Below are positions 44,101 through 54,195 of a stretch of DNA of 64,000 bases, in pieces; the stretch's first letter is position 1; each line of letters starts with the position of its first letter. The DNA comes from Arthrobacter crusticola (GTDB lineage: Bacteria; Actinomycetota; Actinomycetes; Actinomycetales; Micrococcaceae), in the NCBI RefSeq assembly GCF_004357995.1, contig NZ_SMTK01000001.1, positions 62,001 to 126,000 on the forward strand. Direction: 5' to 3'. The notes beneath the pieces are model-generated. The model saw only the letters and a list, made by a program, of their open reading frames with translations, searched no databases and was not told the DNA's origin. Both the position numbers and the translations under genes were made by a program.

Positions 44101-44571
44101 TCAGGAAACCCCGAGGTCTCGGCGCAGCTTGGCGACGTGTCCGGTGGCCTTGACGTTGTACTGGGCCAGCGCAACCTGCCCGTCCTCGTCGAGGACGACG
44201 GTCGAGCGGATCAGGCCCTCGTAGGTCTTCCCGTAGTTCTTCTTCTCGCCCCAGGCGCCCCATGCTTCGGCGACCGTGTGGTCCTCATCGGAGAGCAACG
44301 GGAAGGTCAGGTGCTCGTCCTCGCTGAAGGCACGGAGTTTCTCGGGCGCGTCGGGGGATACTCCAAGCACCCGGTATCCGGCCGCCGCGAGGGATGAGAG
44401 GTTGTCGCGGAAATCGCAGGCCTGGGTGGTGCAGCCGGGAGTGGCGGCCGCCGGGTAGAAGTAGACGACGACCTTTTCGCCGCGGAACTCCGAGAGCGAC
44501 ACCGAGTTGCCAAACGCGTCAGTGAGCGTAAAGTCGGGGGCATGATCTCCGGCCGACAGTTGTTGTGTCAT
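44101..44571 (-). CDS. bcp: Thioredoxin-dependent peroxiredoxin (Bcp/PrxQ)
   Basis: Reduces hydroperoxides with thioredoxin. It is 156 aa. The peroxidatic Cys is in [13 protein letters not shown], where the first Cys is catalytic and the second, five residues on, is the resolving Cys of the PrxQ alpha-2 type. [14 protein letters not shown] and [13 protein letters not shown] complete the fold. It is divergent from a MarR-type gene about 130 bases away, which could be its regulator. Confidence 0.93.
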   Translation of the reverse strand: MTQQLSAGDHAPDFTLTDAFGNSVSLSEFRGEKVVVYFYPAAATPGCTTQACDFRDNLSSLAAAGYRVLGVSPDAPEKLRAFSEDEHLTFPLLSDEDHTVAEAWGAWGEKKNYGKTYEGLIRSTVVLDEDGQVALAQYNVKATGHVAKLRRDLGVS

Positions 44572-44702
44572 GCGGGTTCCTCAGTTCAATAGGGGCGGCG
44601 CGAAGGCACTAAGAATGACCGGGACGCCTAGTTATCATAAAGGGACGGGTTGGCGCCATCCATGAGCGTTGATCAGCTTAGCGAAAGGGAGTGCACAATT
44701 TC

Positions 44703-45227
44703 ATGCCGGATCTGGAGCAATGGCCCACAGGCCGACTGCTGACGACGGCTGCCCGCCTGGTCGAGCACGCCTGGAACGAGCGGCTGGTGGACATTGGCGT
44801 TACCCACGCCGGAGTGATTGCGCTCGGGGTGCTCGCATCGCAGGGGGCCATGACCCAGGCGAGCCTCGCCCAGATCGTCCGGGTCCAGGCCCAGACCATG
44901 GGCAAAACCCTGGCCCGGCTCGAATCCCGCGGCCACGTGGCCCGCGTGCGGAACGACCTCGACCGCCGGTCCCACCTTGTCTCCATCACCGACGCTGGCC
45001 GTGAGGTGCTCTCCCGGGCCGACGACGTCGAACGCACCCTCGTGGCAGGCGGCGGCCTCGTCTCCGATGAACTCCGCACCCATCTTCAGAGCGTCATCAA
45101 GGAACTCGGCGCACCTCGGTGGAACTGGGCTGCCGCCGCGGCAGCCCCGGAGGTCGCCTCCGCACTCCAGGACGACGCCGTTCCAGGCCCGGAGTCCTCA
45201 GGGCCCACCGCCACGATCAGCACCTGA
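44703..45227 (+). CDS. MarR family transcriptional regulator
   Basis: A 174-aa winged-helix regulator. HTH TQASLAQIVRVQAQTMGKTL, wing SRGHVARVRNDLDRRSHLVSI, then a C-terminal Ala/Pro/Ser-rich tail of about 35 residues unusual for the family. ATG 44703 has GAAAGGGAG upstream; GTG 44691 would overlap that site. Divergence from bcp suggests oxidative stress control, which is inference. Confidence 0.85.
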   Translation: MPDLEQWPTGRLLTTAARLVEHAWNERLVDIGVTHAGVIALGVLASQGAMTQASLAQIVRVQAQTMGKTLARLESRGHVARVRNDLDRRSHLVSITDAGREVLSRADDVERTLVAGGGLVSDELRTHLQSVIKELGAPRWNWAAAAAAPEVASALQDDAVPGPESSGPTATIST

Positions 45228-45375
45228 CCAGGCCTCCTCCGCGGCGTCGACGATCCGGTGGGTTCCTCGGACTCCGGATCGGGCCGGATCGCCGCGGTTC
45301 TCCGTGAGTACGACGGCTGGAGCGACAGCTGAGCGCGGCGGGAAAATCGCCGAGAACGCATACTCCATCGGAATT

Positions 45376-45392
45376 GAAAATAGAAGATTTTC
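45376..45392. repeat. A/T-rich inverted repeat upstream of the sigma factor
   Basis: GAAAAT-AGAAG-ATTTTC stands in a 255-base gap that is markedly A/T-rich for this window and lies about 90 bases before the sigma factor start. It is a candidate control site; no consensus sigma-dependent promoter was recognised. Confidence 0.3.
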
Positions 45393-45482
45393 GGGAGCAA
45401 AACTTTTCACTAATCGTTGCAGGGCCCGGTGGCCCGTGGTTCTTTGGGGGTGTCAGTTGGACACACCGAACTGGAGAACCAT

Positions 45483-46256
45483 ATGTCGAATCCTGCCGCC
45501 ACCCCGACGCCCCCGTGTGAGCCTCATGGCAGGACCGACGGGCCATTGCGGGCCGCGTTGCAGGACGACATCGCGCTGCGGCACCTGGGCCTGGCCGAGT
45601 CGGTCGCCCGGTCCTTCTCCTCGTTCGGCCCGGACGCCGCGGACATCCGGCAGGTGGCCTACCTCGGCCTGATCAAGGCGGTGCAGCGGTTCAATCCAGC
45701 CCGGGGAGTGCCCTTTGCCTCGTTCGCCATTCCCACCATCACCGGCGAGATCAAGCGCTACCTGCGTGACTGCTGCTGGGTGATCCGCCCCCCGCGCCAC
45801 CTCCAGGACCTGAGGACCGAAGCCGTACGGGCCGCCCCCGTGCTGGCGCAGCGGCTCGGGCGGGAACCGACCACGAGGGAGCTGGCGGCCGAACTCGGCG
45901 CCGAGGAGCCGGTGGTGGCCGAGGCGCTCACCTGCTCCACGAGCCTGCGGCCGGAGTCGCTCGACGCACCCTTCGACGGCAAGAGCTGGGGGGACACCCT
46001 TCCCTCGCCGGATAACTGCATCGAGCGCAGCGACGACCTCGTCTCGCTGCGGGCGGCGGTCAACGGCCTCACCCCGGCGGAGAAGGAACTGCTGTACCGG
46101 AGGTATTTCAAGGAGCAGACCCAGCAGCAGATCGGTGAACACCTCGGGATGACCCAGATGCAGGTGTCCCGGAAACTGGCCCGCATCCTGGTGCTGCTGC
46201 AGGAGCGGCTGGCGGGGCCGGCGGGCAGCGGTTCGGCGGACATCCGGATCGCCTGA
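45483..46256 (+). CDS. RNA polymerase sigma factor, SigB/SigF/SigG family
   Basis: A 257-aa group 3 sigma factor for general stress or stationary phase. Region 2 shows VAYLGLIKAVQRFNPARG and FASFAIPTITGEIKRYLRD, then WVIRPPRHLQDL; region 3 QRLGREPTTRELAAELG; region 4 HTH TQQQIGEHLGMTQMQVSRKL. The ATG at 45483 follows CTGGAGAACC. No anti-sigma or anti-anti-sigma gene is adjacent, unlike the Bacillus sigB or mycobacterial sigF operons. A matching promoter may precede the ALDH gene at 55.5 kb. Confidence 0.92.
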   Translation: MSNPAATPTPPCEPHGRTDGPLRAALQDDIALRHLGLAESVARSFSSFGPDAADIRQVAYLGLIKAVQRFNPARGVPFASFAIPTITGEIKRYLRDCCWVIRPPRHLQDLRTEAVRAAPVLAQRLGREPTTRELAAELGAEEPVVAEALTCSTSLRPESLDAPFDGKSWGDTLPSPDNCIERSDDLVSLRAAVNGLTPAEKELLYRRYFKEQTQQQIGEHLGMTQMQVSRKLARILVLLQERLAGPAGSGSADIRIA

Positions 46257-46356
46257 ACCCGGTCCGCTCCGGCGGTCCCGGCGGGACCCACCGGCTTGCG
46301 TTCCTGCCCAGCCCTCTCCACGGCCCTCGCCCGGGCGCTGGCGCTCCGGGCCTGCG

Positions 46357-47316
46357 CTAGTACACGCCGAGCCGGGAGGCCGCCGCGAGCACCGAATCGG
46401 GGGTCACCGCGAGCAGCGCAGGGTCCGGCTCCGTGGCGAAGGTTTCGCCGATCCGCTTCGAGGCGTCGGTGAGCACGATGTGCGGCCCGGGCGGAGGGCC
46501 CCACTCCTCGACCGGCGCCGGCCCGAAGAGCACAACGGAGGGGCGGGCGTACGCGGAGGCGAGGTGGGCGGCACCGGTATCGGCCGACACGACGAGGCGG
46601 GCCCCCGCCACGAGCGCCGCGAAACGTTCCAGCGGCAGTTCCCCGGCGACGACGGCGCGCTCGGGGAACCCCGCGGCCTCGGCCACAGCCAGCGCCCGCG
46701 CCCGCTCCCCGGCGCTGCCGGTCAGCAGCACCTGGTGGCCGGCGCCGGCCAGTGCCTTGGAGACGGCGGCGAAGCGGTCCACCGGCCACAGCCGGCTCCC
46801 ATACGCGGCCCCGACGTGCACGACGATGGCCCCGGGCGCCACGCTTTCCTCATCGGGGATGCGCAGGCGCAGATCCAGCGGATCGGCCGGCACGCCGTGC
46901 CAGGACACGAGGTCGGCCCACCGGTGCCGCTCGTGGACGCCGTCCTGCCAGGCCGGGCCGTCCCACCCGGGGGAGCGGTGGCCCATGCGGCGGGCGGGAA
47001 CGATCTCCTCGAGCCGCCCCCGGCTCTCGGGTCCGTTGCCGTGGAGGTTGACGGCGATGTCGACGCTCCCGGGAGCAAGGTCCAGGGGCTCATCGAGGCC
47101 GTGCGTTGGAAGCAGCTCATCGACGGCGTCGGTGAGCGCCACGATGGGGGCAAGCCAGGCCTGGGCCGCGTACCGGATGCGGTGCCCGGGGAACGCCCGG
47201 CGCAGCCCGCGCAGTGCGGGGACGGCCACCAGGAGGTCGCCCAGCTTCAGGGCGCGCAGGGCCAGCAGTTCCGGCCGGCCGTCCCGGTGCGGGGACGCGG
47301 CGAAGTTCAATGCCAT
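46357..47316 (-). CDS. Glycosyltransferase family 9 (heptosyltransferase type)
   Basis: A 319-aa GT-B enzyme of the ADP-heptose transferase family. The N-terminus LLALRALKLGDLLVAVPALR carries the acceptor-side motif, and the C-half has IVVHVGAAYGSRLWPVDRFA, LLTGSAGERARA and the donor-binding VVSADTGAAHLASAYARPSVVLFGP. It is divergent from gmhB at the edge of the heptose cluster. The donor is probably ADP-heptose; the acceptor is unknown. Confidence 0.87.
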   Translation of the reverse strand: MALNFAASPHRDGRPELLALRALKLGDLLVAVPALRGLRRAFPGHRIRYAAQAWLAPIVALTDAVDELLPTHGLDEPLDLAPGSVDIAVNLHGNGPESRGRLEEIVPARRMGHRSPGWDGPAWQDGVHERHRWADLVSWHGVPADPLDLRLRIPDEESVAPGAIVVHVGAAYGSRLWPVDRFAAVSKALAGAGHQVLLTGSAGERARALAVAEAAGFPERAVVAGELPLERFAALVAGARLVVSADTGAAHLASAYARPSVVLFGPAPVEEWGPPPGPHIVLTDASKRIGETFATEPDPALLAVTPDSVLAAASRLGVY

Positions 47317-47430
47317 GGTCCCATCCTTGCAGAGGAAACGGGCGCCGGGCCGGGCACTTCCCGGCGGCCGGCCGGAAAGAAGTTTGCCTTCAAGTGTTTA
47401 GCAGTGCTTCTTCTCGGGAACAGAGCTTGT

Positions 47431-47976
47431 ATGAGAAGCAGGGCTTTGGCTGCGGCCGCTCCAAAGGCGGTCCTGTTCGACCGCGACGGAACGCTCGTCG
47501 TCGATGTCCCGTACAACGGTGAACCCGCACTGGTCCAGGAGATGCCTGGTGCCCGGCAGGTCCTCGACCGGCTGCGGGGTGCCGGCGTCGCCGTGGGGGT
47601 GGTGACGAACCAGTCGGGGATAGCGAGGGGGCTCCTGACCCGCGCGCAGGTGGACGCCGTTCACGCCCGCATCGAGGAGATCCTTGGCCCCTTTGCCGTC
47701 TGGGAGGTCTGCCCCCACGGCCCCGCCGACGGGTGCGCCTGCCGGAAGCCGGAGCCCGGCATGGTCCTTGCCGCCTGCCGCAGGCTCGGGTTGGAGCCCG
47801 GCCAGGTGGCGGTGATCGGTGACATCGGCGCCGACATGGGAGCCGCCCGGGCTGCCGGGGCGGCCGGTGTCCTGGTGCCCACCGCGGTCACCCGCCCGGA
47901 GGAGATTGCTGCCGCGCCGGCCGTCGCCTCTTCCCTCGGCGGTGCCGTGGAGTTGCTTTGGCGGGATCCGCGGTGA
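47431..47976 (+). CDS. gmhB: D-glycero-D-manno-heptose 1,7-bisphosphate phosphatase
   Basis: HAD phosphatase of 181 aa that removes the 7-phosphate in heptose activation. Catalytic FDRDGTLVVD, VVTNQSGIARGLLT and KPEPGM, with a zinc-binding loop CPHGPADGCACRKP characteristic of GmhB. First gene of a tightly packed run: its TGA overlaps the GTG of the following GT9 gene. The frame is open far upstream, but only the ATG at 47431 fits the family. Confidence 0.9.
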   Translation: MRSRALAAAAPKAVLFDRDGTLVVDVPYNGEPALVQEMPGARQVLDRLRGAGVAVGVVTNQSGIARGLLTRAQVDAVHARIEEILGPFAVWEVCPHGPADGCACRKPEPGMVLAACRRLGLEPGQVAVIGDIGADMGAARAAGAAGVLVPTAVTRPEEIAAAPAVASSLGGAVELLWRDPR

Positions 47977-49073
47977 CGGGTCGCGTGCTGGTGGCCCGCC
48001 TCGACAGCGTGGGGGACGTCCTGCTCGCCGGACCGGCGGTCCGTGCCGTCGCCGCAGGGCGCGGCGGAGCGCCTTCCGAGGTGGTCATGCTGTGCGGGCC
48101 GCAGGGCGCACCGGCGGCCCGGCTGCTGCCCGGCGTCGTGGACGTGCTCACCTGGGCTGCGCCCTGGATCGTCGATCCGGCGCCGCCGGTCACCTCCGGC
48201 CTGCTGCGGGAGGTCATTGACCATGCCGAGGCGTGCGGCGCCACGGAGGCGGTTATCCTCACCTCCTTCCACCAGTCGCCGCTGCCGCTGGCCCTGGCGC
48301 TGCGGCTCGCCGGCATCGGGCGGATCACGGGGGCGTCGGTCGACTACGCCGGGTCCCTGCTCGATGTCCGGCTCAAACCCGGCGAGGACTTTCCCGAGGA
48401 CCAGCCGGAGGCTGAACGCGCGCTGCGCATCGCCGCGGCCGCGGGCTACCAGCTCCCCCCGGATGACGACGGGCGGCTCCTTGTCACCGGCCTCCCCGAC
48501 GTTTCGAATCTGGTGGGGGAGGCTCCCTATGTCGTCGTGCACCCCGGGGCCGCCGTGCCGGCGCGCGCCTGGCCGCCGCTGCACCACGCCGCCGCCGTCG
48601 AACTGCTCACCGCCGCGGGCTTCCGCGTGGTCGTCACGGGCGGACCGGCGGAGGCCGGGCTGACCGCGACGGTCGCCGGCCCCGAGGGCCTCGACCTCGG
48701 AGGCCGCACGGACCTTGCGTCCCTGGCGGCCGTCCTTCGGGGCGCCTCGGTCGTCATCACCGGCAACACCGGGCCGGCCCACCTCGCCGCCGCCGTGGGG
48801 ACCCCGGTGGCCTGCCTGTTCTCGCCCGTGGTGCCCGCTGTGCGGTGGGCGCCCTACAAGGTGCCCGTCGAACTGCTCGGGGACCAGGGCGCGCCCTGCG
48901 CCCTGAGCCGTGCCCGGACCTGCCCGGTGCCGGGCCATCCGTGCCTCTCGAGCGTCCAGCCCGAGGAGGTCGTCGACGCGGCCCGCCGGCTGACCGCCGG
49001 GGTCGCATCGCTCGGTTCACGGCGCCGCATCGGCCGCGCGGAGGCGCGCGGCCGGGAAAGGAGGAGCCAATGA
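47973..49073 (+). CDS. Glycosyltransferase family 9 (heptosyltransferase type)
   Basis: A 366-aa GT-B enzyme with VLVARLDSVGDVLLAGPAVR, VILTSFHQSPLPLAL, YVVVHPGAAVPARAWPPLH and the donor motif VITGNTGPAHLAAAVGTPV. A C-terminal extension carries a Cys pair (CALSRARTCPVPGHPCLS) often present in actinobacterial GT9. GTG 47973 overlaps gmhB by four (GTGA), and the stop overlaps the next start (ATGA). Confidence 0.87.
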   Translation: MTGRVLVARLDSVGDVLLAGPAVRAVAAGRGGAPSEVVMLCGPQGAPAARLLPGVVDVLTWAAPWIVDPAPPVTSGLLREVIDHAEACGATEAVILTSFHQSPLPLALALRLAGIGRITGASVDYAGSLLDVRLKPGEDFPEDQPEAERALRIAAAAGYQLPPDDDGRLLVTGLPDVSNLVGEAPYVVVHPGAAVPARAWPPLHHAAAVELLTAAGFRVVVTGGPAEAGLTATVAGPEGLDLGGRTDLASLAAVLRGASVVITGNTGPAHLAAAVGTPVACLFSPVVPAVRWAPYKVPVELLGDQGAPCALSRARTCPVPGHPCLSSVQPEEVVDAARRLTAGVASLGSRRRIGRAEARGRERRSQ

Positions 49074-50071
49074 AGATCCTGCTCTGGCACGTCCATGGAG
49101 GGTGGACCGACGCTTTCGTGCGCGGCAGCCACACCTACCTGCTGCCCACCACCGCCGAGGGCGGGCCATGGGGCCTGGGACGCGCGGGGAGGGACTGGCC
49201 CGATTCGGTGCGAGAGGTCGAGCCCGGGCAGCTCGCCGGGCAGGACATCGATGTCGTCGTCCTGCAGCGGGTCGAGGAGATCGCAGAGTGCGAGCGGCTG
49301 CTGAACCGCACGCCCGGACGGGACCTGCCGGCTGTGTTCCTCGAGCACAACACCCCCAAAGGGGACGTTCCGTCGGCGCTACATCCCCTCGGGGGGCAGG
49401 ACCTCATCCCCGTGGTCCACGTCACCCACTTCAACGAGCTGATGTGGGACAACGGGATCGCCCGGACCACCGTCGTAGAACATGGCATCGTCGATCCCGG
49501 CCCGCTCTACACCGGGGAGCTGGAGCAGCTCGGGGTGGTCATCAACGAACCGGTCCGCAGGGGCCGCGTCACCGGCACCGACCTGCTGGCCCGCTTTGCC
49601 CCCACCGCGCCCCTGGAGGTGTTCGGCATGGGCGGCGGCGGCCTCCCGGACCTGCTCGGGCTGCCGCCGGGGCGGCTGCGGCTCGGTGGGGACCTGCCCA
49701 CCGCGCAGCTCCACGCCCGGCTGGCCCGCTCCCGCGCCTATCTCCACCCCCTGCGGTGGACCTCGCTTGGACTTGCCCTGCTTGAGGCCATGCACCTGGG
49801 CATGCCCGTGCTGGTCCTGGCAACCACCGAGGCAGCCAGGGCGGTCCCGCCCGAAGCCGGAGCCGTCTCGACGAACGTCGGTGAGCTTACGGCCATGGCG
49901 GCGCGGCTGCTGGCAGACCCGGATGAAGCCCGTTCCCGCGGCCGCGCCGCCCGGGGGGCCGCCCTCGACCGTTATTCCCTGATCCGGTTCCTCGCGGACT
50001 GGGACGACGTGCTGGACTCGGCCGCCGGGCGCGGGCGGGTCCTGGCAGTAACCGAAAGGAGAGCGCAGTGA
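49070..50071 (+). CDS. Glycosyltransferase (GT-B, GT4-like)
   Basis: A 333-aa protein beginning [19 protein letters not shown]. The middle has [19 protein letters not shown] and [15 protein letters not shown], and the C-half has [26 protein letters not shown] and [21 protein letters not shown], the E-x7-E-like donor region of GT4. The N-terminal domain is shortened relative to common GT4. ATG follows AGGAGCC and overlaps the previous stop. Donor and acceptor unknown. Confidence 0.8.
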   Translation: MKILLWHVHGGWTDAFVRGSHTYLLPTTAEGGPWGLGRAGRDWPDSVREVEPGQLAGQDIDVVVLQRVEEIAECERLLNRTPGRDLPAVFLEHNTPKGDVPSALHPLGGQDLIPVVHVTHFNELMWDNGIARTTVVEHGIVDPGPLYTGELEQLGVVINEPVRRGRVTGTDLLARFAPTAPLEVFGMGGGGLPDLLGLPPGRLRLGGDLPTAQLHARLARSRAYLHPLRWTSLGLALLEAMHLGMPVLVLATTEAARAVPPEAGAVSTNVGELTAMAARLLADPDEARSRGRAARGAALDRYSLIRFLADWDDVLDSAAGRGRVLAVTERRAQ

Positions 50072-51351
50072 GGATATCCCTGGTTTCCGAACATGCGAGT
50101 CCGCTCGCGGCCCTGGGCGGAGTCGACGCCGGCGGTCAGAACGTGCATGTCGCCGAGTTGTCCCGTGCCCTCGCGCAGCGCGGCCACGCCGTCACGGTCT
50201 ACACCCGGCGGGATGATCCGGGGCTGCCCGGGCGCGTGCGGTCCGCTGCGGGCCTGGACATCGTCCACGTCGATGCCGGTCCGCCCCGCGCCGTGCCCAA
50301 GGACCAGCTGCTGCCGTTCATGCCGGACTTCGCCCGGGGCATCCTGGCGGACTGGGGGGCCCGCCCGCCCGAGGTGGTGCACGGACATTTCTGGATGTCC
50401 GGGCTGGCCTGCCTCGACGCGGCGGCGCAGTGCCCTCCCACCCGCCGGCCGGTGGTTGTCCAGACCTTCCACGCCCTGGGCACGGTGAAGCGCCGCCACC
50501 AGGGCGGCGAGGACACCAGCCCCGCAGAGCGCATTCGGCTCGAGACCGCCGTCGGCCGGGGAGCGGATCGGATCATCGCCACCTGCAGCGACGAGGTCTT
50601 CGAACTCACGGCGCTCGGCATCCCCGGCACCCGGGTCTCCATCGCACCCTGCGGGGTCGACCTTGACCTGTTCTCCCCCTCCGGCCCAGCGGCACCCCGC
50701 GGGCGCACGCACCGGATCGTGTCGGTCGGGCGCCTCGTCCCGCGCAAGGGCATGGACCTGGTGATCCGCGCCCTGCGGATCCTCGCCGACGGCGGGTACG
50801 ACGTCGAGCTCGTGCTCGTCGGCGGCCCCGGGAACGCTGCCCGGCTTGAGGAGGATCCGGAGGCACGGCGGCTGAAGGCCTTGGCCGCCGACCTGGGGGT
50901 CGAGGACCGGGTGGTGTTCGCCGGCCAGGTGGGGCGGGAGGAGATGCCCCCGGTGCTGCGCAGCGCCGATGCCGTCGTCTGCGCCCCCTGGTATGAGCCC
51001 TTCGGCATCGTCCCCCTCGAGGCCATGGCGTGCGGGGTGCCGGTTGTCGCCGCGGCCGTCGGGGGACTTGTCGACACGGTGGTCGATGGACGCACCGGCA
51101 GGCACGTTCCGCCGCAGGACCCCGGTGCCATCGCGGGTGCGGTGGGGGAAATCCTCGACAGCCCCGATTGGGGCGCCGAACTCGGCCGGAACGGCTACCG
51201 GCGGGTCCGGGCCCGGTATTCCTGGAACCGGATTGCCGCGGACACCGAAAAGGCATACCTGCTGACGCTGCGCAGCTCACGCCTGACCGATGAGGCGCAG
51301 GGGCTTCCCCTGCCGCGCCCGCTGGAGAGCACGGGAGGGAGGGCGCTGTGA
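50068..51351 (+). CDS. Glycosyltransferase family 4
   Basis: A 427-aa retaining GT-B enzyme. Opens [26 protein letters not shown], the MshA/sucrose-phosphate-synthase-like start; then [44 protein letters not shown], and the catalytic [19 protein letters not shown] (E-x7-E). GTG start overlapping the previous stop (GTGA), and its stop overlaps gmhA (GTGA). Likely adds a sugar to the heptose-containing chain. Confidence 0.88.
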   Translation: MRISLVSEHASPLAALGGVDAGGQNVHVAELSRALAQRGHAVTVYTRRDDPGLPGRVRSAAGLDIVHVDAGPPRAVPKDQLLPFMPDFARGILADWGARPPEVVHGHFWMSGLACLDAAAQCPPTRRPVVVQTFHALGTVKRRHQGGEDTSPAERIRLETAVGRGADRIIATCSDEVFELTALGIPGTRVSIAPCGVDLDLFSPSGPAAPRGRTHRIVSVGRLVPRKGMDLVIRALRILADGGYDVELVLVGGPGNAARLEEDPEARRLKALAADLGVEDRVVFAGQVGREEMPPVLRSADAVVCAPWYEPFGIVPLEAMACGVPVVAAAVGGLVDTVVDGRTGRHVPPQDPGAIAGAVGEILDSPDWGAELGRNGYRRVRARYSWNRIAADTEKAYLLTLRSSRLTDEAQGLPLPRPLESTGGRAL

Positions 51352-52037
51352 CCGCCGAATACCTCAACACCGGCCGGCCCCTCGGAACCCTGCCGGCCCA
51401 CGACCGGGACCTTCCGGCCGGACTCGACGGATTCTCGGACGAGCGGCACGCGCATTCCCTCAAGGCCGTCGTGGACCACCTCGCGGCGGTCCTTCCCGCC
51501 CTCGAATCCCTGCGCGCCGAGGCGGACCACCTCGCCCGCTGGGGCGTGGAGCTGGCCGGGCGCCTGCTGGCCGGGAGCCGGCTGCTCGCCGCAGGAAACG
51601 GAGGGTCGGCTGCTGAGGCACAGCACCTCACCGCCGAGCTGGTGGGACGGTTCGACGGCGAGCGCGAGCCGTTCTCGGCGATTTCCCTCCATGCCGAGAG
51701 TTCGGCGGTGACCGCGATCGCCAACGACTACGGGTACGACCAGCTTTTTGCCCGCCAGGTGCGCGCCCACGGCCGTCGGGGCGACGTGCTGATCCTGTTG
51801 AGCACGAGCGGGAAGAGCCCGAACCTGCTGCACGCGGTGGAGGCGGCCCGGGCGGCGGGCATCACCACCTGGGCCCTCACCGGTCCGGCGCCCAACCCGC
51901 TCAGCTGCTGCGTCGACGACTACGTTGCGGTGGAGGCGGCCTCAGCCAACGCCCAGGAGGGGCACCTGATCGCCCTGCACGCGCTCTGCCGGGCGTTCGA
52001 TTCGGAAGTGCGCCGGTACCGGGAGGAGCGGCCATGA
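51348..52037 (+). CDS. gmhA: Sedoheptulose-7-phosphate isomerase, SIS domain
   Basis: Turns sedoheptulose 7-phosphate into D-glycero-D-manno-heptose 7-phosphate, the entry to the pathway. It is 229 aa, about 35 longer than usual at the N-terminus. GmhA blocks are [20 protein letters not shown] and [19 protein letters not shown], with the catalytic tail region [13 protein letters not shown] holding Glu and His. GTG start; coupled to hldE by ATGA. Confidence 0.9.
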   Translation: MTAEYLNTGRPLGTLPAHDRDLPAGLDGFSDERHAHSLKAVVDHLAAVLPALESLRAEADHLARWGVELAGRLLAGSRLLAAGNGGSAAEAQHLTAELVGRFDGEREPFSAISLHAESSAVTAIANDYGYDQLFARQVRAHGRRGDVLILLSTSGKSPNLLHAVEAARAAGITTWALTGPAPNPLSCCVDDYVAVEAASANAQEGHLIALHALCRAFDSEVRRYREERP

Positions 52038-53395
52038 GGATCCTGGTGATCGGCGATGTCCTCCTCGACGCCGACCTGTCCGGGGCGGCCGAACGCCTCT
52101 CCCCAGACGCCCCCGTGCCGGTCGTCGACGTCGACAGCGTGCAGCGGCGGGCCGGCGGCGCCGGGCTGGTGGCGCGGATGCTCCAGCGCGACGGCCACGA
52201 CGCCGAACTGGTCACGGTGCTCTCCGATGATGACGCCGCGGTCCTCCTGCGCGCCGAACTCGAGGGGATCACCGTGACCGCCGGTCCGTCCGGGGCCCCC
52301 ACCCCGGTGAAGACCCGGGTCCGGGCCGCCGGGCACCCCGTGGTGCGCTTTGATGAGGGGTGCGCGCCGGCGCCGGTGCCGGCCTGCACCCCGGAGATGG
52401 TGGCCGCCCTGGAGCGCGCCGAGGCGATTGTGGTGGCCGACTACGGCCGGGGGCTGCTGCTCAACGAGGACCTGCGCCGGGCCCTGGCGCGGCAGGTGGG
52501 GCGGGTCCCGGTGGTCTGGGACCCCCACCCATCGGGGGCCGACCCGCTGCCCGGAACCACCGCGGTGACGCCCAATTTGGCCGAGGCGCTCCGGTTCGCC
52601 GGGGTCGACGGCGAGCGGACCGCCGCGGCGGCCGAGGCCGCCGACCGCCTGCGCACGCGGTGGAAGGCCCGGGCGGTGGTGGTGACCCTGGGGGAACGGG
52701 GTGCGCTGGTCTCGGCGGAGAATGCCCTGCCCCAGGCCGTGCCCGCCCCGAAGGTCACCGCCCCCGACCCCTGCGGCGCAGGGGACCGGTTCGCCGCCAC
52801 CCTCGCTGTCGCCCTGGCCCGCGGGTACCCCCTTGATGCCGCCGCGCAGGAGGCGGTGGCGGCCGCGGCCTCCTTCCTGGGCGCCGGCGGGGTCTCCTCC
52901 CTCCGCGCCGTCCGGGAACCGGAGGTACTTTCAGTCCCCGGCGCGGACGCCCTCGACACGGCCCGGCGGACGCGCGAAGCGGGCGGCACGGTGGTGGCCA
53001 CCGGCGGCTGCTTCGACCTGCTCCACGCCGGCCATGCCCGCACCCTCGCCGCCGCCCGCGGGCTGGGTGACTGCCTCATTGTGTGCCTGAACTCGGATGC
53101 CTCCGTGCGCCGCCTCAAGGGCGAAAGCCGGCCGATCATGGAGCTTCAGGACCGGGTGGAGCTGCTCCTTGCCCTTGAGTGCGTCGACGCGGTGCTGGTC
53201 TTCGAGGAATCGACCCCGGAAAACGCCTTGGAACGCCTGCGGCCCGACATCTGGGTCAAGGGCGGCGACTACGCCGCCGCCGACCTGCCGGAGGCGCGCC
53301 TCGTCGCCGGCTGGGGCGGCAGGACCGTCACCGTTCCCTACATTCCGGCCCGTTCCACCACGAAACTCGCGGCCGCGCTGGCCCGCGTGGGCTGA
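52034..53395 (+). CDS. hldE: Bifunctional heptose-7-phosphate kinase / heptose-1-phosphate adenylyltransferase, copy 1
   Basis: A 453-aa fusion of a PfkB kinase (about 1-310) and a cytidylyltransferase-fold domain (about 320-453). Kinase: LVIGDVLLDADLSG, RRAGGAGLVARML, VVADYGRGLL and the catalytic CGAGDRFAATL. Transferase: ATGGCFDLLHAGHARTL (H-x-G-H) and VKGGDYAAADLPEA. The kinase half is more diverged from Proteobacterial HldE than that of copy 2 (GGAGLVARM for GGAANVAMN). Together with GmhA and GmhB it would give ADP-D-glycero-beta-D-manno-heptose. Last of six overlapping genes. Confidence 0.9.
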   Translation: MRILVIGDVLLDADLSGAAERLSPDAPVPVVDVDSVQRRAGGAGLVARMLQRDGHDAELVTVLSDDDAAVLLRAELEGITVTAGPSGAPTPVKTRVRAAGHPVVRFDEGCAPAPVPACTPEMVAALERAEAIVVADYGRGLLLNEDLRRALARQVGRVPVVWDPHPSGADPLPGTTAVTPNLAEALRFAGVDGERTAAAAEAADRLRTRWKARAVVVTLGERGALVSAENALPQAVPAPKVTAPDPCGAGDRFAATLAVALARGYPLDAAAQEAVAAAASFLGAGGVSSLRAVREPEVLSVPGADALDTARRTREAGGTVVATGGCFDLLHAGHARTLAAARGLGDCLIVCLNSDASVRRLKGESRPIMELQDRVELLLALECVDAVLVFEESTPENALERLRPDIWVKGGDYAAADLPEARLVAGWGGRTVTVPYIPARSTTKLAAALARVG

Positions 53396-53469
53396 GCAGG
53401 CCCCGCTCCAATGACGGCCCGGTCGAACCGCCGGGCCGGGAGCACCTCCGCAGCAACCGAAAGGAAGAA

Positions 53470-54195
53470 ATGACACCTCCAACAACCGACCAGCGGTCCC
53501 CGATTGCGTTCAACCCCGGACGGGTGCTCGTCACCGGGGGAGGCTCCGGCCTCGGAGCCGCCGTCGTCGAGGCCGTCCTCGCCGCCGGCGGCACCCCGGT
53601 CGTGCTCGACCTCGACGTCAGCCGGGTCTCCGGGGTCAAGGCCTTCGAAGTCGATGTGGCCGACCGGAACGCGGTCGAGGCCGCGGTCCGGGAGGCGGGC
53701 GAGACGCTCGGCGGCCTCGACGCCGTGGTGACCGCCGCCGGCATCGACCGCTGCGGAAAGCTCGAAGAGGTCCCGGCCGAGCAGTGGGAGAAGGTCCTGG
53801 GCGTCAACCTGCTCGGCACCGTCTCCACCGTCCGGGCCGCCCTGCCCTACCTCCTGCCCGTCCACGGGCGGGTGGTGACGATCGCCTCGACCCTCGGCAT
53901 CCGTGCGGTGGCCGACGCCACCGCCTACTGCGCCTCGAAGTTCGGCGTCGTCGGCTTCTCCCACGCCCTCGCGGCCGAAACCGCCGGCCGGATCGGGGTC
54001 ACCACCATCATCCCGGGCGGCATGAAGACCCGCTTCTTCGACGACCGCGACGAACAGTACAAGCCGCAGGACGACTCACGGCTCAACGACCCCGAGCGGG
54101 TGGCGGCCGCCATCCTGTTCGCCCTCTCTCAGCCGCGGGGCTGCGAGGTGCGCCAGATGCTCATCTGCCACGAAGAGGAAGGGTCGTGGCCATAA
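53470..54195 (+). CDS. Short-chain dehydrogenase/reductase in the heptose cluster
   Basis: A 241-aa classical SDR: RVLVTGGGSGLGAAVVEA, VTAAGIDRCGKLEEV, VVTIASTLGIRA and AYCASKFGVVGFSHA with Ser, Tyr and Lys. It is too short and of the wrong type to be the extended SDR epimerase HldD, so it may reduce or oxidise a sugar or precursor. ATG follows AAAGGAAGA. There is a 74-base gap after hldE, and the 3' end overlaps the opposing GT9 gene by 35 bases. Confidence 0.87.
   Translation: MTPPTTDQRSPIAFNPGRVLVTGGGSGLGAAVVEAVLAAGGTPVVLDLDVSRVSGVKAFEVDVADRNAVEAAVREAGETLGGLDAVVTAAGIDRCGKLEEVPAEQWEKVLGVNLLGTVSTVRAALPYLLPVHGRVVTIASTLGIRAVADATAYCASKFGVVGFSHALAAETAGRIGVTTIIPGGMKTRFFDDRDEQYKPQDDSRLNDPERVAAAILFALSQPRGCEVRQMLICHEEEGSWP

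Noticed and set aside
53470..54195. HldD epimerase
   Set aside because: It is a 241-aa classical SDR with a C-terminal layout unlike the extended epimerases.
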